This document shows positions 36,872-44,130 of a stretch of DNA of 64,000 bases, piece by piece; within the stretch, counting starts at the first letter, position 1; every line of letters begins with the position of its first letter. Origin of the DNA: Planococcus sp. ISL-110 (lineage in GTDB: Bacteria; Bacillota; Bacilli; Bacillales_A; Planococcaceae). A program made the translations under genes and the position numbers. The stretch lies in NCBI RefSeq assembly GCF_018613575.1, contig NZ_JAGGPX010000027.1, positions 83,085 through 147,084 of the forward strand, given 5' to 3'. The notes under the pieces were generated by a model. The model did not search any database and was not told where the DNA came from. It worked only from the letters and a program-made list of their open reading frames with translations.

Positions 36872-36900
36872 CAAAGCTCCCTTAACGGGGAGCTTTTTTT
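36872..36900 (+). terminator. Terminator of yumB
   Basis: Stem AAAGCTCCC/GGGGAGCTTT with T7 run. Confidence 0.9.
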
Positions 36901-37087
36901 GTAACAGAAAAAGTAGCTATATAAGTTGAACTAATGATCTTTGCTTGGCTCATTTGCGTGGGAGCAATTGTCTTTGCTCTATCCAGAGCGGCCGAAGCAT
37001 TGGGTAAAAGCTAGTTTCTTTAGTTCAACGTATCTAGCCGAACTATTGGACATTTGTTTATTGCCATCAAAAAAGGAGGCGAAATTC

Positions 37088-37600
37088 GTGGCAACTGCAA
37101 AACGTGGAAATGTTTGGCTCGGAGCAGCCGGACTTGTAGTGAACTCCAAAGGCCAATGGCTGGTGGTGAAAAAAAGATATGGCGGGCTGCATGGGAAATG
37201 GTCGCTTCCGGCAGGATTTGTGAATGGAAACGAAACCGTCGACCAGGCTGTCCTGAGGGAAGTGAAAGAAGAAACCGGCATGGATTGTCGGTTGATGGGG
37301 ATGATCGGTTTCCGTTCTGGTGTCATACGGGAGGAAATCAGTGATAATATGGCGATTTTCTTATTGAAGGCGCTGAATGAAAAACAGCCCATAATTGCAC
37401 AATTATCGGAACTATACGAGGCAGGTTGGATATCTCCGGAAGACTTGTCCAATGAAGGAGAGGCTTCCGTAATGCTGCATGAAATGGTCTCATATGTACT
37501 GGAGGAAGGGCTGGAACCGATAGAAGATGTAGATCCGGGCAAAGTTTTCGGCTATTCTGACTACAAACTGTTTTTTAAAAAACAGAGCATAAATCATTAA
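37088..37600 (+). CDS. Nudix hydrolase
   Basis: 170-residue hydrolase of nucleoside-diphosphate-linked compounds. Seen: the Nudix box as GFVNGNETVDQAVLREVKEE followed by TGM, matching G-x5-E-x7-REUxEExGU with the metal-binding REVKEE. The GTG at 37088 is the start, eight bases after AAAGGAGG; the frame is open back to 36941 but without ribosome signal. The substrate (NTP, ADP-ribose, CoA or other) is not visible in the sequence. Confidence 0.87.
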   Translation: MATAKRGNVWLGAAGLVVNSKGQWLVVKKRYGGLHGKWSLPAGFVNGNETVDQAVLREVKEETGMDCRLMGMIGFRSGVIREEISDNMAIFLLKALNEKQPIIAQLSELYEAGWISPEDLSNEGEASVMLHEMVSYVLEEGLEPIEDVDPGKVFGYSDYKLFFKKQSINH

Positions 37601-37726
37601 GATAGAGAATAAAAGAGAAAAGGATGATTGTCACCGTTTACATTCTTTTCTTTCTAGTTGCGCTCTAAAACATTCCATGCTATATTATCAGAATATTACA
37701 AACAGGAACAGAAGGAGGTGTTTCAG

Positions 37727-37852
37727 GTGACGATCTTCAAAAAAGCTGAAAACGTCAATCAATGCCCTTATTGCTCAGGACAAGGTTATTTTCAATTGCG
37801 ACTGGGCGGTTCAGAAACGTGCTCCTGCTGTTCAGGTTCGGGTAAAAAATAA
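37727..37852 (+). CDS. yuiA: YuiA-family small zinc-finger-like protein
   Basis: 41-residue protein with two Cys pairs of DnaJ type, CPYCSGQGYF and CSCCSGSGKK, likely to hold one zinc ion. GTG at 37727 is eight bases after AAGGAGG. B. subtilis has yuiA and yuiB side by side as here. Role unknown. Confidence 0.8.
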   Translation: MTIFKKAENVNQCPYCSGQGYFQLRLGGSETCSCCSGSGKK

Positions 37853-37868
37853 AGATATAATTCAGGAG

Positions 37869-37901
37869 CGAACGGATGGAGCAACGCCGTTCGTTTTTTT
37901 T
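37869..37901 (+). terminator. Terminator of yuiA
   Basis: Stem CGAACGG/CCGTTCG with an 11-base loop and T8 run. Confidence 0.85.
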
Positions 37902-37944
37902 GTATGCAGAGAATTTAGGGAAGAGCTGTGCGTTTGTTCAGCAC

Positions 37945-38035
37945 TCTAGCTTTTCCTAGTGTCCAGCTCTAACGTCTCGAAAAACTGAACGTCCGCTTAC
38001 GCTTTTCCATGATAAGTGACAAAGCGATGAACTCT
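37945..38035. repeat. Degenerate extragenic repeat before yuiB
   Basis: CTAGTGTCCAGCTCTAACG ... CGTCCGCTTACGCTTTTCC resembles a worn copy of the Bacillales GTCCAGCTC-type intergenic repeat (recalled, not searched). Confidence 0.35.
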
Positions 38036-38104
38036 GTTCTGCTAGATTGAAAGCCTTTGTTTTTTCGGGTAAACTGATGAAAGGAATAACGGAGGTTAGA
38101 GTTC

Positions 38105-38434
38105 ATGAACAGTTCATTCACAATTGTGCAATTGATTATTTCCATGTTGCTTTTTTATGTCATGTTTTTCGGGATCGGCTTTTTATTGAATATGCTGCTT
38201 CGTATGACTTGGCTGATGGCTGTCGTTTATCCGGTCGTCATCTTGCTGGTCGTGGATGATGTGGGCATTTTCGATTATTTCACAAATCCTGGTGAATCCT
38301 TCTCGATGCTTGGAGATACCATCACTTCTATGACAGGTACTGATATTGCCGTCTTGCTGGCTGGTTGGGCAGGCGCAATCACTTCGGGCTTTGTCATGAA
38401 AATCCTGCGCAAAATGGGTTATCAAATGTTTTAA
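38105..38434 (+). CDS. yuiB: YuiB-family membrane protein
   Basis: 109-residue integral membrane protein with three hydrophobic stretches: residues ~7-30, ~35-50, and ~80-95. Seen: FGIGFLLNMLLRMTWLMAVV and a basic C-terminus KILRKMGYQMF facing the cytoplasm. GGAGG precedes the ATG and a strong terminator follows. Conserved in Bacillales next to yuiA; function unknown. Confidence 0.83.
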   Translation: MNSSFTIVQLIISMLLFYVMFFGIGFLLNMLLRMTWLMAVVYPVVILLVVDDVGIFDYFTNPGESFSMLGDTITSMTGTDIAVLLAGWAGAITSGFVMKILRKMGYQMF

Positions 38435-38436
38435 TG

Positions 38437-38477
38437 AAAAATCGCCGACTCCGTTTATCTGGAGTCGGCGATTTTTT
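38437..38477 (+). terminator. Terminator of yuiB
   Basis: Perfect stem AAAAATCGCCGACTCC/GGAGTCGGCGATTTTT, very stable. Confidence 0.93.
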
Positions 38478-38591
38478 ATTTATGTCTGTTTTTTTCTTTA
38501 GGCTACCTAAGCTTTTGTTGGTTGTCCAGACTCCAGCAGCCAGCTCATCGGTGCATAAGGCAGAGCTATACGGGCGCGTCCGTTTTTTTTG

Positions 38592-39068
38592 TTAACTCAA
38601 CATTCCATAGAAGATGAAGGAAATTGCTATACCCGTCAAAGCTCCCATTAAGACTTCACTTGGTTTGTGGCCAAGTAGGGTCTTCAATTCTTTGATCTTT
38701 TCTTCTTCTTTTTTCTGTGGCCATTTTCTTGTCTCATCCATAAAGAGGTAGATATCCTGTCGCATCTTGTTGATGGTCAAAGCCTGTTGTCCAGCCTGGA
38801 AACGGACACCTGTGGCATCGTACATGGTGATGACGGCAAACATGGTTGAGACAGCGAATATCGTCGAGGAAACACCATGCTCAAAAGCCACTGCAGTAGT
38901 TAACGATGTCACTGCAGCCGAATGGGAGCTGGGCATGCCGCCGGTTGATGAAAAGAGCTTCCAGTCAAGTTCGCGTGTTACGGCGTACTGGATGGGGATT
39001 TTAACAAATTGAGCAAATACGATAGCGAATAGCGCGATCATAAGGGGATGATTAGAGAAAATTTCCAT
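38592..39068 (-). CDS. yuiD: Divergent PAP2-family membrane protein YuiD
   Basis: 158-residue membrane protein of the divergent PAP2 (acid phosphatase/vanadium haloperoxidase-related) family. Seen: FSSTGGMPSSHSAAVTSLTT, a conserved loop with the phosphatase-like SGxxSSH; YDATGVRFQAGQQA; and ETLLGHKPSEV-like KTLLGHKPSEVLMGAL at the C-terminal helix. ATG 39068 follows AAAGGCAGTG; the frame extends upstream to 39104. It is likely a lipid phosphate phosphatase-like protein, but activity is unproven. Confidence 0.85.
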   Translation of the reverse strand: MEIFSNHPLMIALFAIVFAQFVKIPIQYAVTRELDWKLFSSTGGMPSSHSAAVTSLTTAVAFEHGVSSTIFAVSTMFAVITMYDATGVRFQAGQQALTINKMRQDIYLFMDETRKWPQKKEEEKIKELKTLLGHKPSEVLMGALTGIAISFIFYGMLS

Positions 39069-39216
39069 GCGGAGCACTGCCTTTCTGTCTAAAGATGTTC
39101 TCATAGTATATCACAGACAGAAAAAATGCTACGGCAGTTTTTTCCTTCGTCTCCCGAACTACTCGGCACCCAGATTACATGCTACACTTGAAGAGAACAT
39201 AAAAAGGAGGAATTTT

Positions 39217-40710
39217 ATGCAAATCAAACTACAGCAGCATTCACAGGACAGTGGAGCCGAAATCCTTATTGTCGGCCTTAGCCGGCATCCAGAAAACAGT
39301 AAAGGCTGGAGCGGATTCGCGCAGCGCTTTGAAGGCAAATTGGAAGGGTGGATCAAGCATGATTTATCATTCGATCTAAAATCTCTGATTACCTATCCAA
39401 CGCTGTCAGGAGATATTCCGCGCGTTTTGTTCGTTGGGTTGAATGACCGCAAAAAATTAACCGAAGAAGATCTTCGCTCCTGCTTCGGACTAGCTGGAAA
39501 GGAATTGGCGAAGAAAAAAATTAAACACGCAGCTGTCTATATGGAATCGTTCGAGAACGATAGGATTACAGCGGAAGACGTCGCTTTCTTGGCTGCTGAA
39601 AGCATCACGATGGGTGGCTACAGCTTCGATGATTACAAGACCACATCCAATGAAACCCAGGTCGATTTGGAGTCGTTGACTTTCTTGGTGGAAGAGTCTA
39701 CAGAAGATCTTGAATCGGCAGCGATCATCGGTTCTGCTTTTGGACAGTCGGTCAACGAAGCACGGACTCTTGTCAATATGCCAGCGAACATCCTAACTGC
39801 CACAGCAATGGGTGAATATGCACAGGAACTTGGGGAAACTTACGGCTTTGAAACGGACATTTTAGGCAAAGCTGAAATTGAAGAACTGGGGATGGGTGCA
39901 ATTCTGGCTGTCAATCAAGGATCTGTTGAAGAGCCGCGTTTGATTGTCTTGAAATACAAAGCGACAGAAGGCTTTGAAGACCCCTTGGCGCTTGTCGGCA
40001 AAGGAGTAACCTTTGACACCGGCGGATACTCGATCAAGCCGAAGGACGGCATTGTGGGAATGAAAGGCGATATGGGCGGTGCCGCTGCGGTGCTGGGTGC
40101 AATGAGGATCATTGGTGAACTGCAGCCGGAGAAAAACGTGCTGGCAGTTATTGCAGCAACGGATAATATGATTTCCGGAAATGCCTTTAAGCCGGACGAT
40201 GTCATCACGTCCATGAGCGGGAAGACCATCGAAATCCTCAACACGGATGCTGAAGGACGCCTCGTATTGGCTGATTCCGTCAGCTACGCGAAGCAATTGG
40301 GTGCAACCCATATTGTGGATGTGGCGACTTTGACAGGTGGAGTCATTGTGGCTTTAGGAAAAGACAAAACTGGTGCACTGACAAACGATGAGGCATTTTT
40401 CGAGACCTTCCTGGAAGCGTCCCTGGAAAGCGGCGAATTTGTCTGGCGGCTGCCATTGACGGAGAGCGATAAAAAGCGCATCCGAAAAAGCGAAGTCGCA
40501 GACTTGAATAATTCACCGGGGCGCGATGGCCATATGATTTTTGGCGGTGGGTTTGTCGGAGAATTTGCGGGAGGCACCCCTTGGATTCATTTGGACATTG
40601 CCGGCACTTCCGACGCGGACGGTCCACATGATCTCGGACCAAAAGGTGGGACTGGCGCTATGGTCAGAACACTGGCGATGCTGGTCGAAAAGATGGCAGA
40701 CGAACAATAA
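39217..40710 (+). CDS. pepA: Leucyl aminopeptidase (M17 family)
   Basis: Cytosolic di-zinc aminopeptidase of 497 residues that trims N-terminal residues from peptides. Seen: the metal and catalytic block KGVTFDTGGYSIKPKDGIVG, MKGDMGGAAAVLGAM, the signature NTDAEGRLVLADSVSYA and GATHIVDVATLTGG. B. subtilis YuiE is the counterpart. AAAAAGGAGG precedes the ATG; the shared bidirectional terminator separates it from the mrp operon. Confidence 0.95.
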   Translation: MQIKLQQHSQDSGAEILIVGLSRHPENSKGWSGFAQRFEGKLEGWIKHDLSFDLKSLITYPTLSGDIPRVLFVGLNDRKKLTEEDLRSCFGLAGKELAKKKIKHAAVYMESFENDRITAEDVAFLAAESITMGGYSFDDYKTTSNETQVDLESLTFLVEESTEDLESAAIIGSAFGQSVNEARTLVNMPANILTATAMGEYAQELGETYGFETDILGKAEIEELGMGAILAVNQGSVEEPRLIVLKYKATEGFEDPLALVGKGVTFDTGGYSIKPKDGIVGMKGDMGGAAAVLGAMRIIGELQPEKNVLAVIAATDNMISGNAFKPDDVITSMSGKTIEILNTDAEGRLVLADSVSYAKQLGATHIVDVATLTGGVIVALGKDKTGALTNDEAFFETFLEASLESGEFVWRLPLTESDKKRIRKSEVADLNNSPGRDGHMIFGGGFVGEFAGGTPWIHLDIAGTSDADGPHDLGPKGGTGAMVRTLAMLVEKMADEQ

Positions 40711-40719
40711 AAAAATGAA

Positions 40720-40756
40720 AAATAGCCTGCAGGCACATTGCCTGCAGGCTATTTTT
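40720..40756. terminator. Bidirectional terminator between pepA and mrpG
   Basis: Perfect stem AAATAGCCTGCAGGCA/TGCCTGCAGGCTATTT with A-rich and T-rich flanks, serving two convergent units. Confidence 0.92.
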
Positions 40757-41162
40757 ATTGTTCGGTAGTTTTTTTGTCCATAAGTTTTTTCTTATGTTCC
40801 TTTAGTGCATCTGCCATGTCGTCACGCACTGTTTCGTCGGCCACTTTGATGCCGGACATATAAGCTGCACGTCCAATCAAATGTCCGCCTACCGGTGCTG
40901 TGATAAACAGGAATGCAATGGCGATGACCATCTGTGTATTGAAAATGCCCTCAATCAGCCAAAAGTGGATGAAGGTTGCAGTCAATACACAGAGAACACC
41001 AAGTGTCGAGCTCTTAGAGGCCGCGTGAGTACGTGTATAGACATCAGGCAGGCGGATAAGCCCCAAAGCTGTGACGAGGCTGAAAATGACCCCTGTGCTC
41101 ATTAATAGGATGATGAGGATATTAACGATTATTGTTTCGATCGAAAATCTCTCCTCTCTCAA
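40755..41162 (-). CDS. mrpG: Mrp Na+/H+ antiporter subunit MrpG, start unclear
   Basis: Last subunit of the seven-part Mrp antiporter, with three hydrophobic helices and the family block GLIRLPDVYTRTHAASKSST. The body is certain but the start is not: the good ribosome site GAGGAGAG (41156-41149) is followed seven bases later by ATC (41141), and no ATG, GTG or TTG lies in frame between it and a methionine inside the first helix. The coordinates given use TTG at 41162, which lacks a ribosome site of its own. The gene overlaps mrpF. A charged C-terminal tail (KEHKKKLMDKK) ends the protein. Confidence 0.85.
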   Translation of the reverse strand: MREERFSIETIIVNILIILLMSTGVIFSLVTALGLIRLPDVYTRTHAASKSSTLGVLCVLTATFIHFWLIEGIFNTQMVIAIAFLFITAPVGGHLIGRAAYMSGIKVADETVRDDMADALKEHKKKLMDKKTTEQ

Positions 41163-41403
41163 GGAATTTCGCAAAAGCAATGGTCCCGATAAAGGACAAG
41201 ATACTCAACAATAAGATGATTTCGAGAAAGAACTCTGTCTCGATAATCAATGACAGCAGAGCGACAATTGACACCAACGAAATTCCGATGGCATCCAGCG
41301 CCACTACGCGGTCGGCGATCGATGGTCCTTTAACAAGCCGGAACAACAGCCCTGTAAATCCTATGCTGACAATGATAAGTGAGATCCAGTAAAACATCAT
41401 CAT
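41122..41403 (-). CDS. mrpF: Mrp Na+/H+ antiporter subunit MrpF
   Basis: 93-residue subunit with three membrane helices. Seen: GPSIADRVVALDAIGISLVS, the family signature with the conserved Asp-Arg and Asp. Its ATG overlaps the mrpE stop (ATGA), coupling translation; ribosome site GGAGGTGAG lies in the end of mrpE. Confidence 0.93.
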   Translation of the reverse strand: MMMFYWISLIIVSIGFTGLLFRLVKGPSIADRVVALDAIGISLVSIVALLSLIIETEFFLEIILLLSILSFIGTIAFAKFLERGEIFDRNNNR

Positions 41404-41879
41404 GGGCGGCTCACCTCCAGAATGGCTCGTTCGAATGTTTCTTTGATTGAACTGACAGCATCATCAATGTCTTCAAAGTCAAGTGCATGGATATAAAGTT
41501 TTTTCTGATCGTTTGAAATACCGATAACCAGCGTTCCAGGTGTCAAAGTAATCAGAGCGGACAGCAAGGTGATTTCCCAATCCTCTTGTAATTCGGTTTC
41601 CAACTCGAATATAGCTGGTTTCAAGTTCATATTCGGCTTGATGACAATCCGCAAAACCTGGATGCTCGACATGGAGAGCTCCTTTAGGAACAGTAGGAAC
41701 AGCTTGACGACAGCCCAAGCCCGTGAGGTATAAAGCCGGTATGAAAAGAACCGGCGCATCAGGGTGATGATGCCAAGGCCGACGATAAAGCCGATTGCGA
41801 ATCCGGCGGGGCTGAAAGAAACGGTCATAAACATCCAGACAAAGGCCAGGAAGAAATTCAATAAGATTTGTAAAGCCAT
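41400..41879 (-). CDS. mrpE: Mrp Na+/H+ antiporter subunit MrpE
   Basis: 159-residue subunit with two or three N-terminal membrane helices and a cytoplasmic C-terminal domain. Seen: LLFLKELSMSSIQVLRIVIK and SALITLTPGTLVIGISND, marks of the MrpE/PhaE family. AAAGGAG lies ahead of the ATG, in the short gap after mrpD. Confidence 0.93.
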   Translation of the reverse strand: MALQILLNFFLAFVWMFMTVSFSPAGFAIGFIVGLGIITLMRRFFSYRLYTSRAWAVVKLFLLFLKELSMSSIQVLRIVIKPNMNLKPAIFELETELQEDWEITLLSALITLTPGTLVIGISNDQKKLYIHALDFEDIDDAVSSIKETFERAILEVSRP

Positions 41880-41886
41880 ATATCAT

Positions 41887-43368
41887 CTACTCCTTTAAGA
41901 CCGCATCGATATAGATGGATGGATTCAGCAGCACTTCACCCGCGCCTGAAATGAACGGCATGAAGAGTTCCGCGCCGACCCCGAATACCACTGTAATGGC
42001 AACAAGGATTACTGTCGGAATGAACATTTGATTAAACACTGATTTTTTCAATGGGACGGTTTCAACCGGTTCTCCCCAGAAAGCATAGATGAAAATGCGC
42101 ACAGCACTCAACAACACGATCAAGCTGGTTGCAAGAATGACAATGCTGCCCCAGAATTGCGGGCCTTCAAATCCACCCTGGACAATGAGCAGCTTACCTG
42201 GAAATCCGCTGAGGGGGGGAATTCCCGCCAGTCCAAATGCTGCAACAAGGTAAGTCCAGCCAAGAACCGGGTAGGTTTTGATCAATCCACCCATTTTCCG
42301 GAGATCTGTTGTGCCGAACAATACGGCGACAATTCCAACCAGGAAGAACAGAGCAGCCTTGATCAGCATGTCATGGAGCAGATAATAGATAGAGCCATCA
42401 ACTCCAGGCTGGTTTAGCTGTGCGATTCCGAAAAGAATCACACCAACAGCGATGATGATGTTATAAATGATGATTTTCTTAACATCAAAATAGGCAAGTG
42501 CGCCGACGCAACCGGCAAGAATAGTTAGGATGGCAATAATTCCGAGCAATTCATGGGTAAAGCTGATATTCATCGTAAAGAACAATGTATATGTACGCAT
42601 GATTGCATAGACGCCGACTTTCGTCAGCAACGCCCCGAACAGCGCCAATATTGGAATTGGCGGTGAATAATAGGAGCCGGGCAGCCAGAAATACAACGGG
42701 AAGATGGCTGCTTTAAAGCCAAAGACAACCAGGAACATGACGGCTATGACGGTCAAAATTCCAGTTTCTTCAATTTGTGGAATCTTCACAGCCAGATCGG
42801 CCATGTTCAAAGTTCCAGTGACTGAGTAGAGGAAAGCTACAGCTGCCACAAACAAAGCGGATGAAATGATGTTCACCAGCAGGTATTTGATGGATTCACG
42901 CAGTTGAGGCTTTTCTCCGCCATGCACAATCAATGTATAAGATGCCATGAGCAACACTTCGACGAATACGAATAAGTTGAAAATATCACCAGTCGTGAAA
43001 GCGCCGTTGACACCGACCATTAAAAATAATACGGCCGGATAATAATAAGATTGTTCACGTTTCACGCCAATGGTCGGAAAGCTATAGAATATGACGAACA
43101 ACGTGATAAGTGAAGACGTAACAACCAGCAGTGCCGACAGCGGATCCGATACCATCGAAATGCCGAAAGGTGCCGGCCAGCTGCCGAGCGTCACAGCTTG
43201 GACACCATCAGCGTCGACTTTTGCCAACAGGAATAATGCGGAGACCACAGTTACTCCTGCAGCAGCAGCAGCGAGAATTCGCTGAAGCTTCAGGCGTTTT
43301 GGAAAAATCATCAGGATAATAGCAAAAAAGAACGGGATGATGATTGGAAATAGAAGCAAATTACTCAT
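41887..43368 (-). CDS. mrpD: Mrp Na+/H+ antiporter subunit MrpD
   Basis: 493-residue membrane protein related to the proton-pumping subunits NuoM/N of complex I, about 14 helices. Seen: FVEVLLMASYTLIVHG with the buried glutamate of helix 5, KAAIFPLYFWLPGSYYSPPI with the lysine of helix 7, and LLHDMLIKAALFFLVG with the second lysine/histidine region. Overlaps mrpC by eight bases. Confidence 0.96.
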   Translation of the reverse strand: MSNLLLFPIIIPFFFAIILMIFPKRLKLQRILAAAAAGVTVVSALFLLAKVDADGVQAVTLGSWPAPFGISMVSDPLSALLVVTSSLITLFVIFYSFPTIGVKREQSYYYPAVLFLMVGVNGAFTTGDIFNLFVFVEVLLMASYTLIVHGGEKPQLRESIKYLLVNIISSALFVAAVAFLYSVTGTLNMADLAVKIPQIEETGILTVIAVMFLVVFGFKAAIFPLYFWLPGSYYSPPIPILALFGALLTKVGVYAIMRTYTLFFTMNISFTHELLGIIAILTILAGCVGALAYFDVKKIIIYNIIIAVGVILFGIAQLNQPGVDGSIYYLLHDMLIKAALFFLVGIVAVLFGTTDLRKMGGLIKTYPVLGWTYLVAAFGLAGIPPLSGFPGKLLIVQGGFEGPQFWGSIVILATSLIVLLSAVRIFIYAFWGEPVETVPLKKSVFNQMFIPTVILVAITVVFGVGAELFMPFISGAGEVLLNPSIYIDAVLKE

Positions 43369-43708
43369 AATCTTCAGTTCCTCTCAGCAAATCCATATTG
43401 TCGGTACCAAGTTCCTGATAAGATCGGTACGCGAGCACAAGGAAAAATGATGTAACGGCAAATGAAATGACAATGGCAGTCAAAATCAAAGCCTGGGGCA
43501 GGGGATCTGCATAATCGCTGACACTAACCCCTTCTGCGACAACAGGTGGTGAGTTGCCCCCAAGGCCCCCCATTGTCAGTAGTAATAGATGGGCGCCATG
43601 GCTCAGCAGCCCGCTCCCGATAATAATGCGTATCAGGCTTTTCGAAAGCATTAAGTAAACAGCTGCCATAAAGAGAAATCCGATGGCAACCGACATGATT
43701 ATTTCCAT
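43361..43708 (-). CDS. mrpC: Mrp Na+/H+ antiporter subunit MrpC
   Basis: 115-residue homologue of NuoK with three membrane helices. Seen: SLIRIIIGSGLLSHGAHLLL and DPLPQALILTAIVISFAVTS, the family blocks. Start codon overlaps the mrpB stop (TAATG). Confidence 0.95.
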   Translation of the reverse strand: MEIIMSVAIGFLFMAAVYLMLSKSLIRIIIGSGLLSHGAHLLLLTMGGLGGNSPPVVAEGVSVSDYADPLPQALILTAIVISFAVTSFFLVLAYRSYQELGTDNMDLLRGTEDYE

Positions 43709-44130
43709 TATCCATCCTCTCCAATCGTTTGAATAATGGTCATCGTTACACCGACAACAACCAGGTAAACACCAACATCGAACAGCAAGGCCGAATGCAG
43801 GGAAGTGTTACCGAAAAGCGGTAAATCATAGTAATCATAAGCATGGGTGAAGAAAGGGACATCAAAGATGATGGACGCAGCGGCTGTGGCAAGCGCCAGC
43901 AATAAGCCAACTGCAGTCATTGACACGTAATTTATCGGCAGTATTTTTTTGACCGTTTCAAGATCAAAAGCAAGCATCAGCAGGACAATCGCGCTAGTAG
44001 TCAATAACCCGCCGACAAATCCGCCGCCCGGTGTGTAATGCCCTGCAAAGAAAATATGGACAGCGAACATCAAAATGATGAAGGTCACTACTTTTGTGGC
44101 CGTTTGAAGCATGACATCATTTGTTCTCAT
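43708..44130 (-). CDS. mrpB: Mrp Na+/H+ antiporter subunit MrpB
   Basis: 140-residue membrane subunit with four helices. Seen: FAGHYTPGGGFVGGLLTTSA, the conserved glycine-rich loop of MrpB and the MrpA C-terminal domain. Overlaps mrpA by 14 bases. Confidence 0.95.
   Translation of the reverse strand: MRTNDVMLQTATKVVTFIILMFAVHIFFAGHYTPGGGFVGGLLTTSAIVLLMLAFDLETVKKILPINYVSMTAVGLLLALATAAASIIFDVPFFTHAYDYYDLPLFGNTSLHSALLFDVGVYLVVVGVTMTIIQTIGEDG

Noticed and set aside
36287..36874. 195-codon minus-strand frame over yumB
   Set aside because: Antisense shadow of a well-supported flavoprotein gene.
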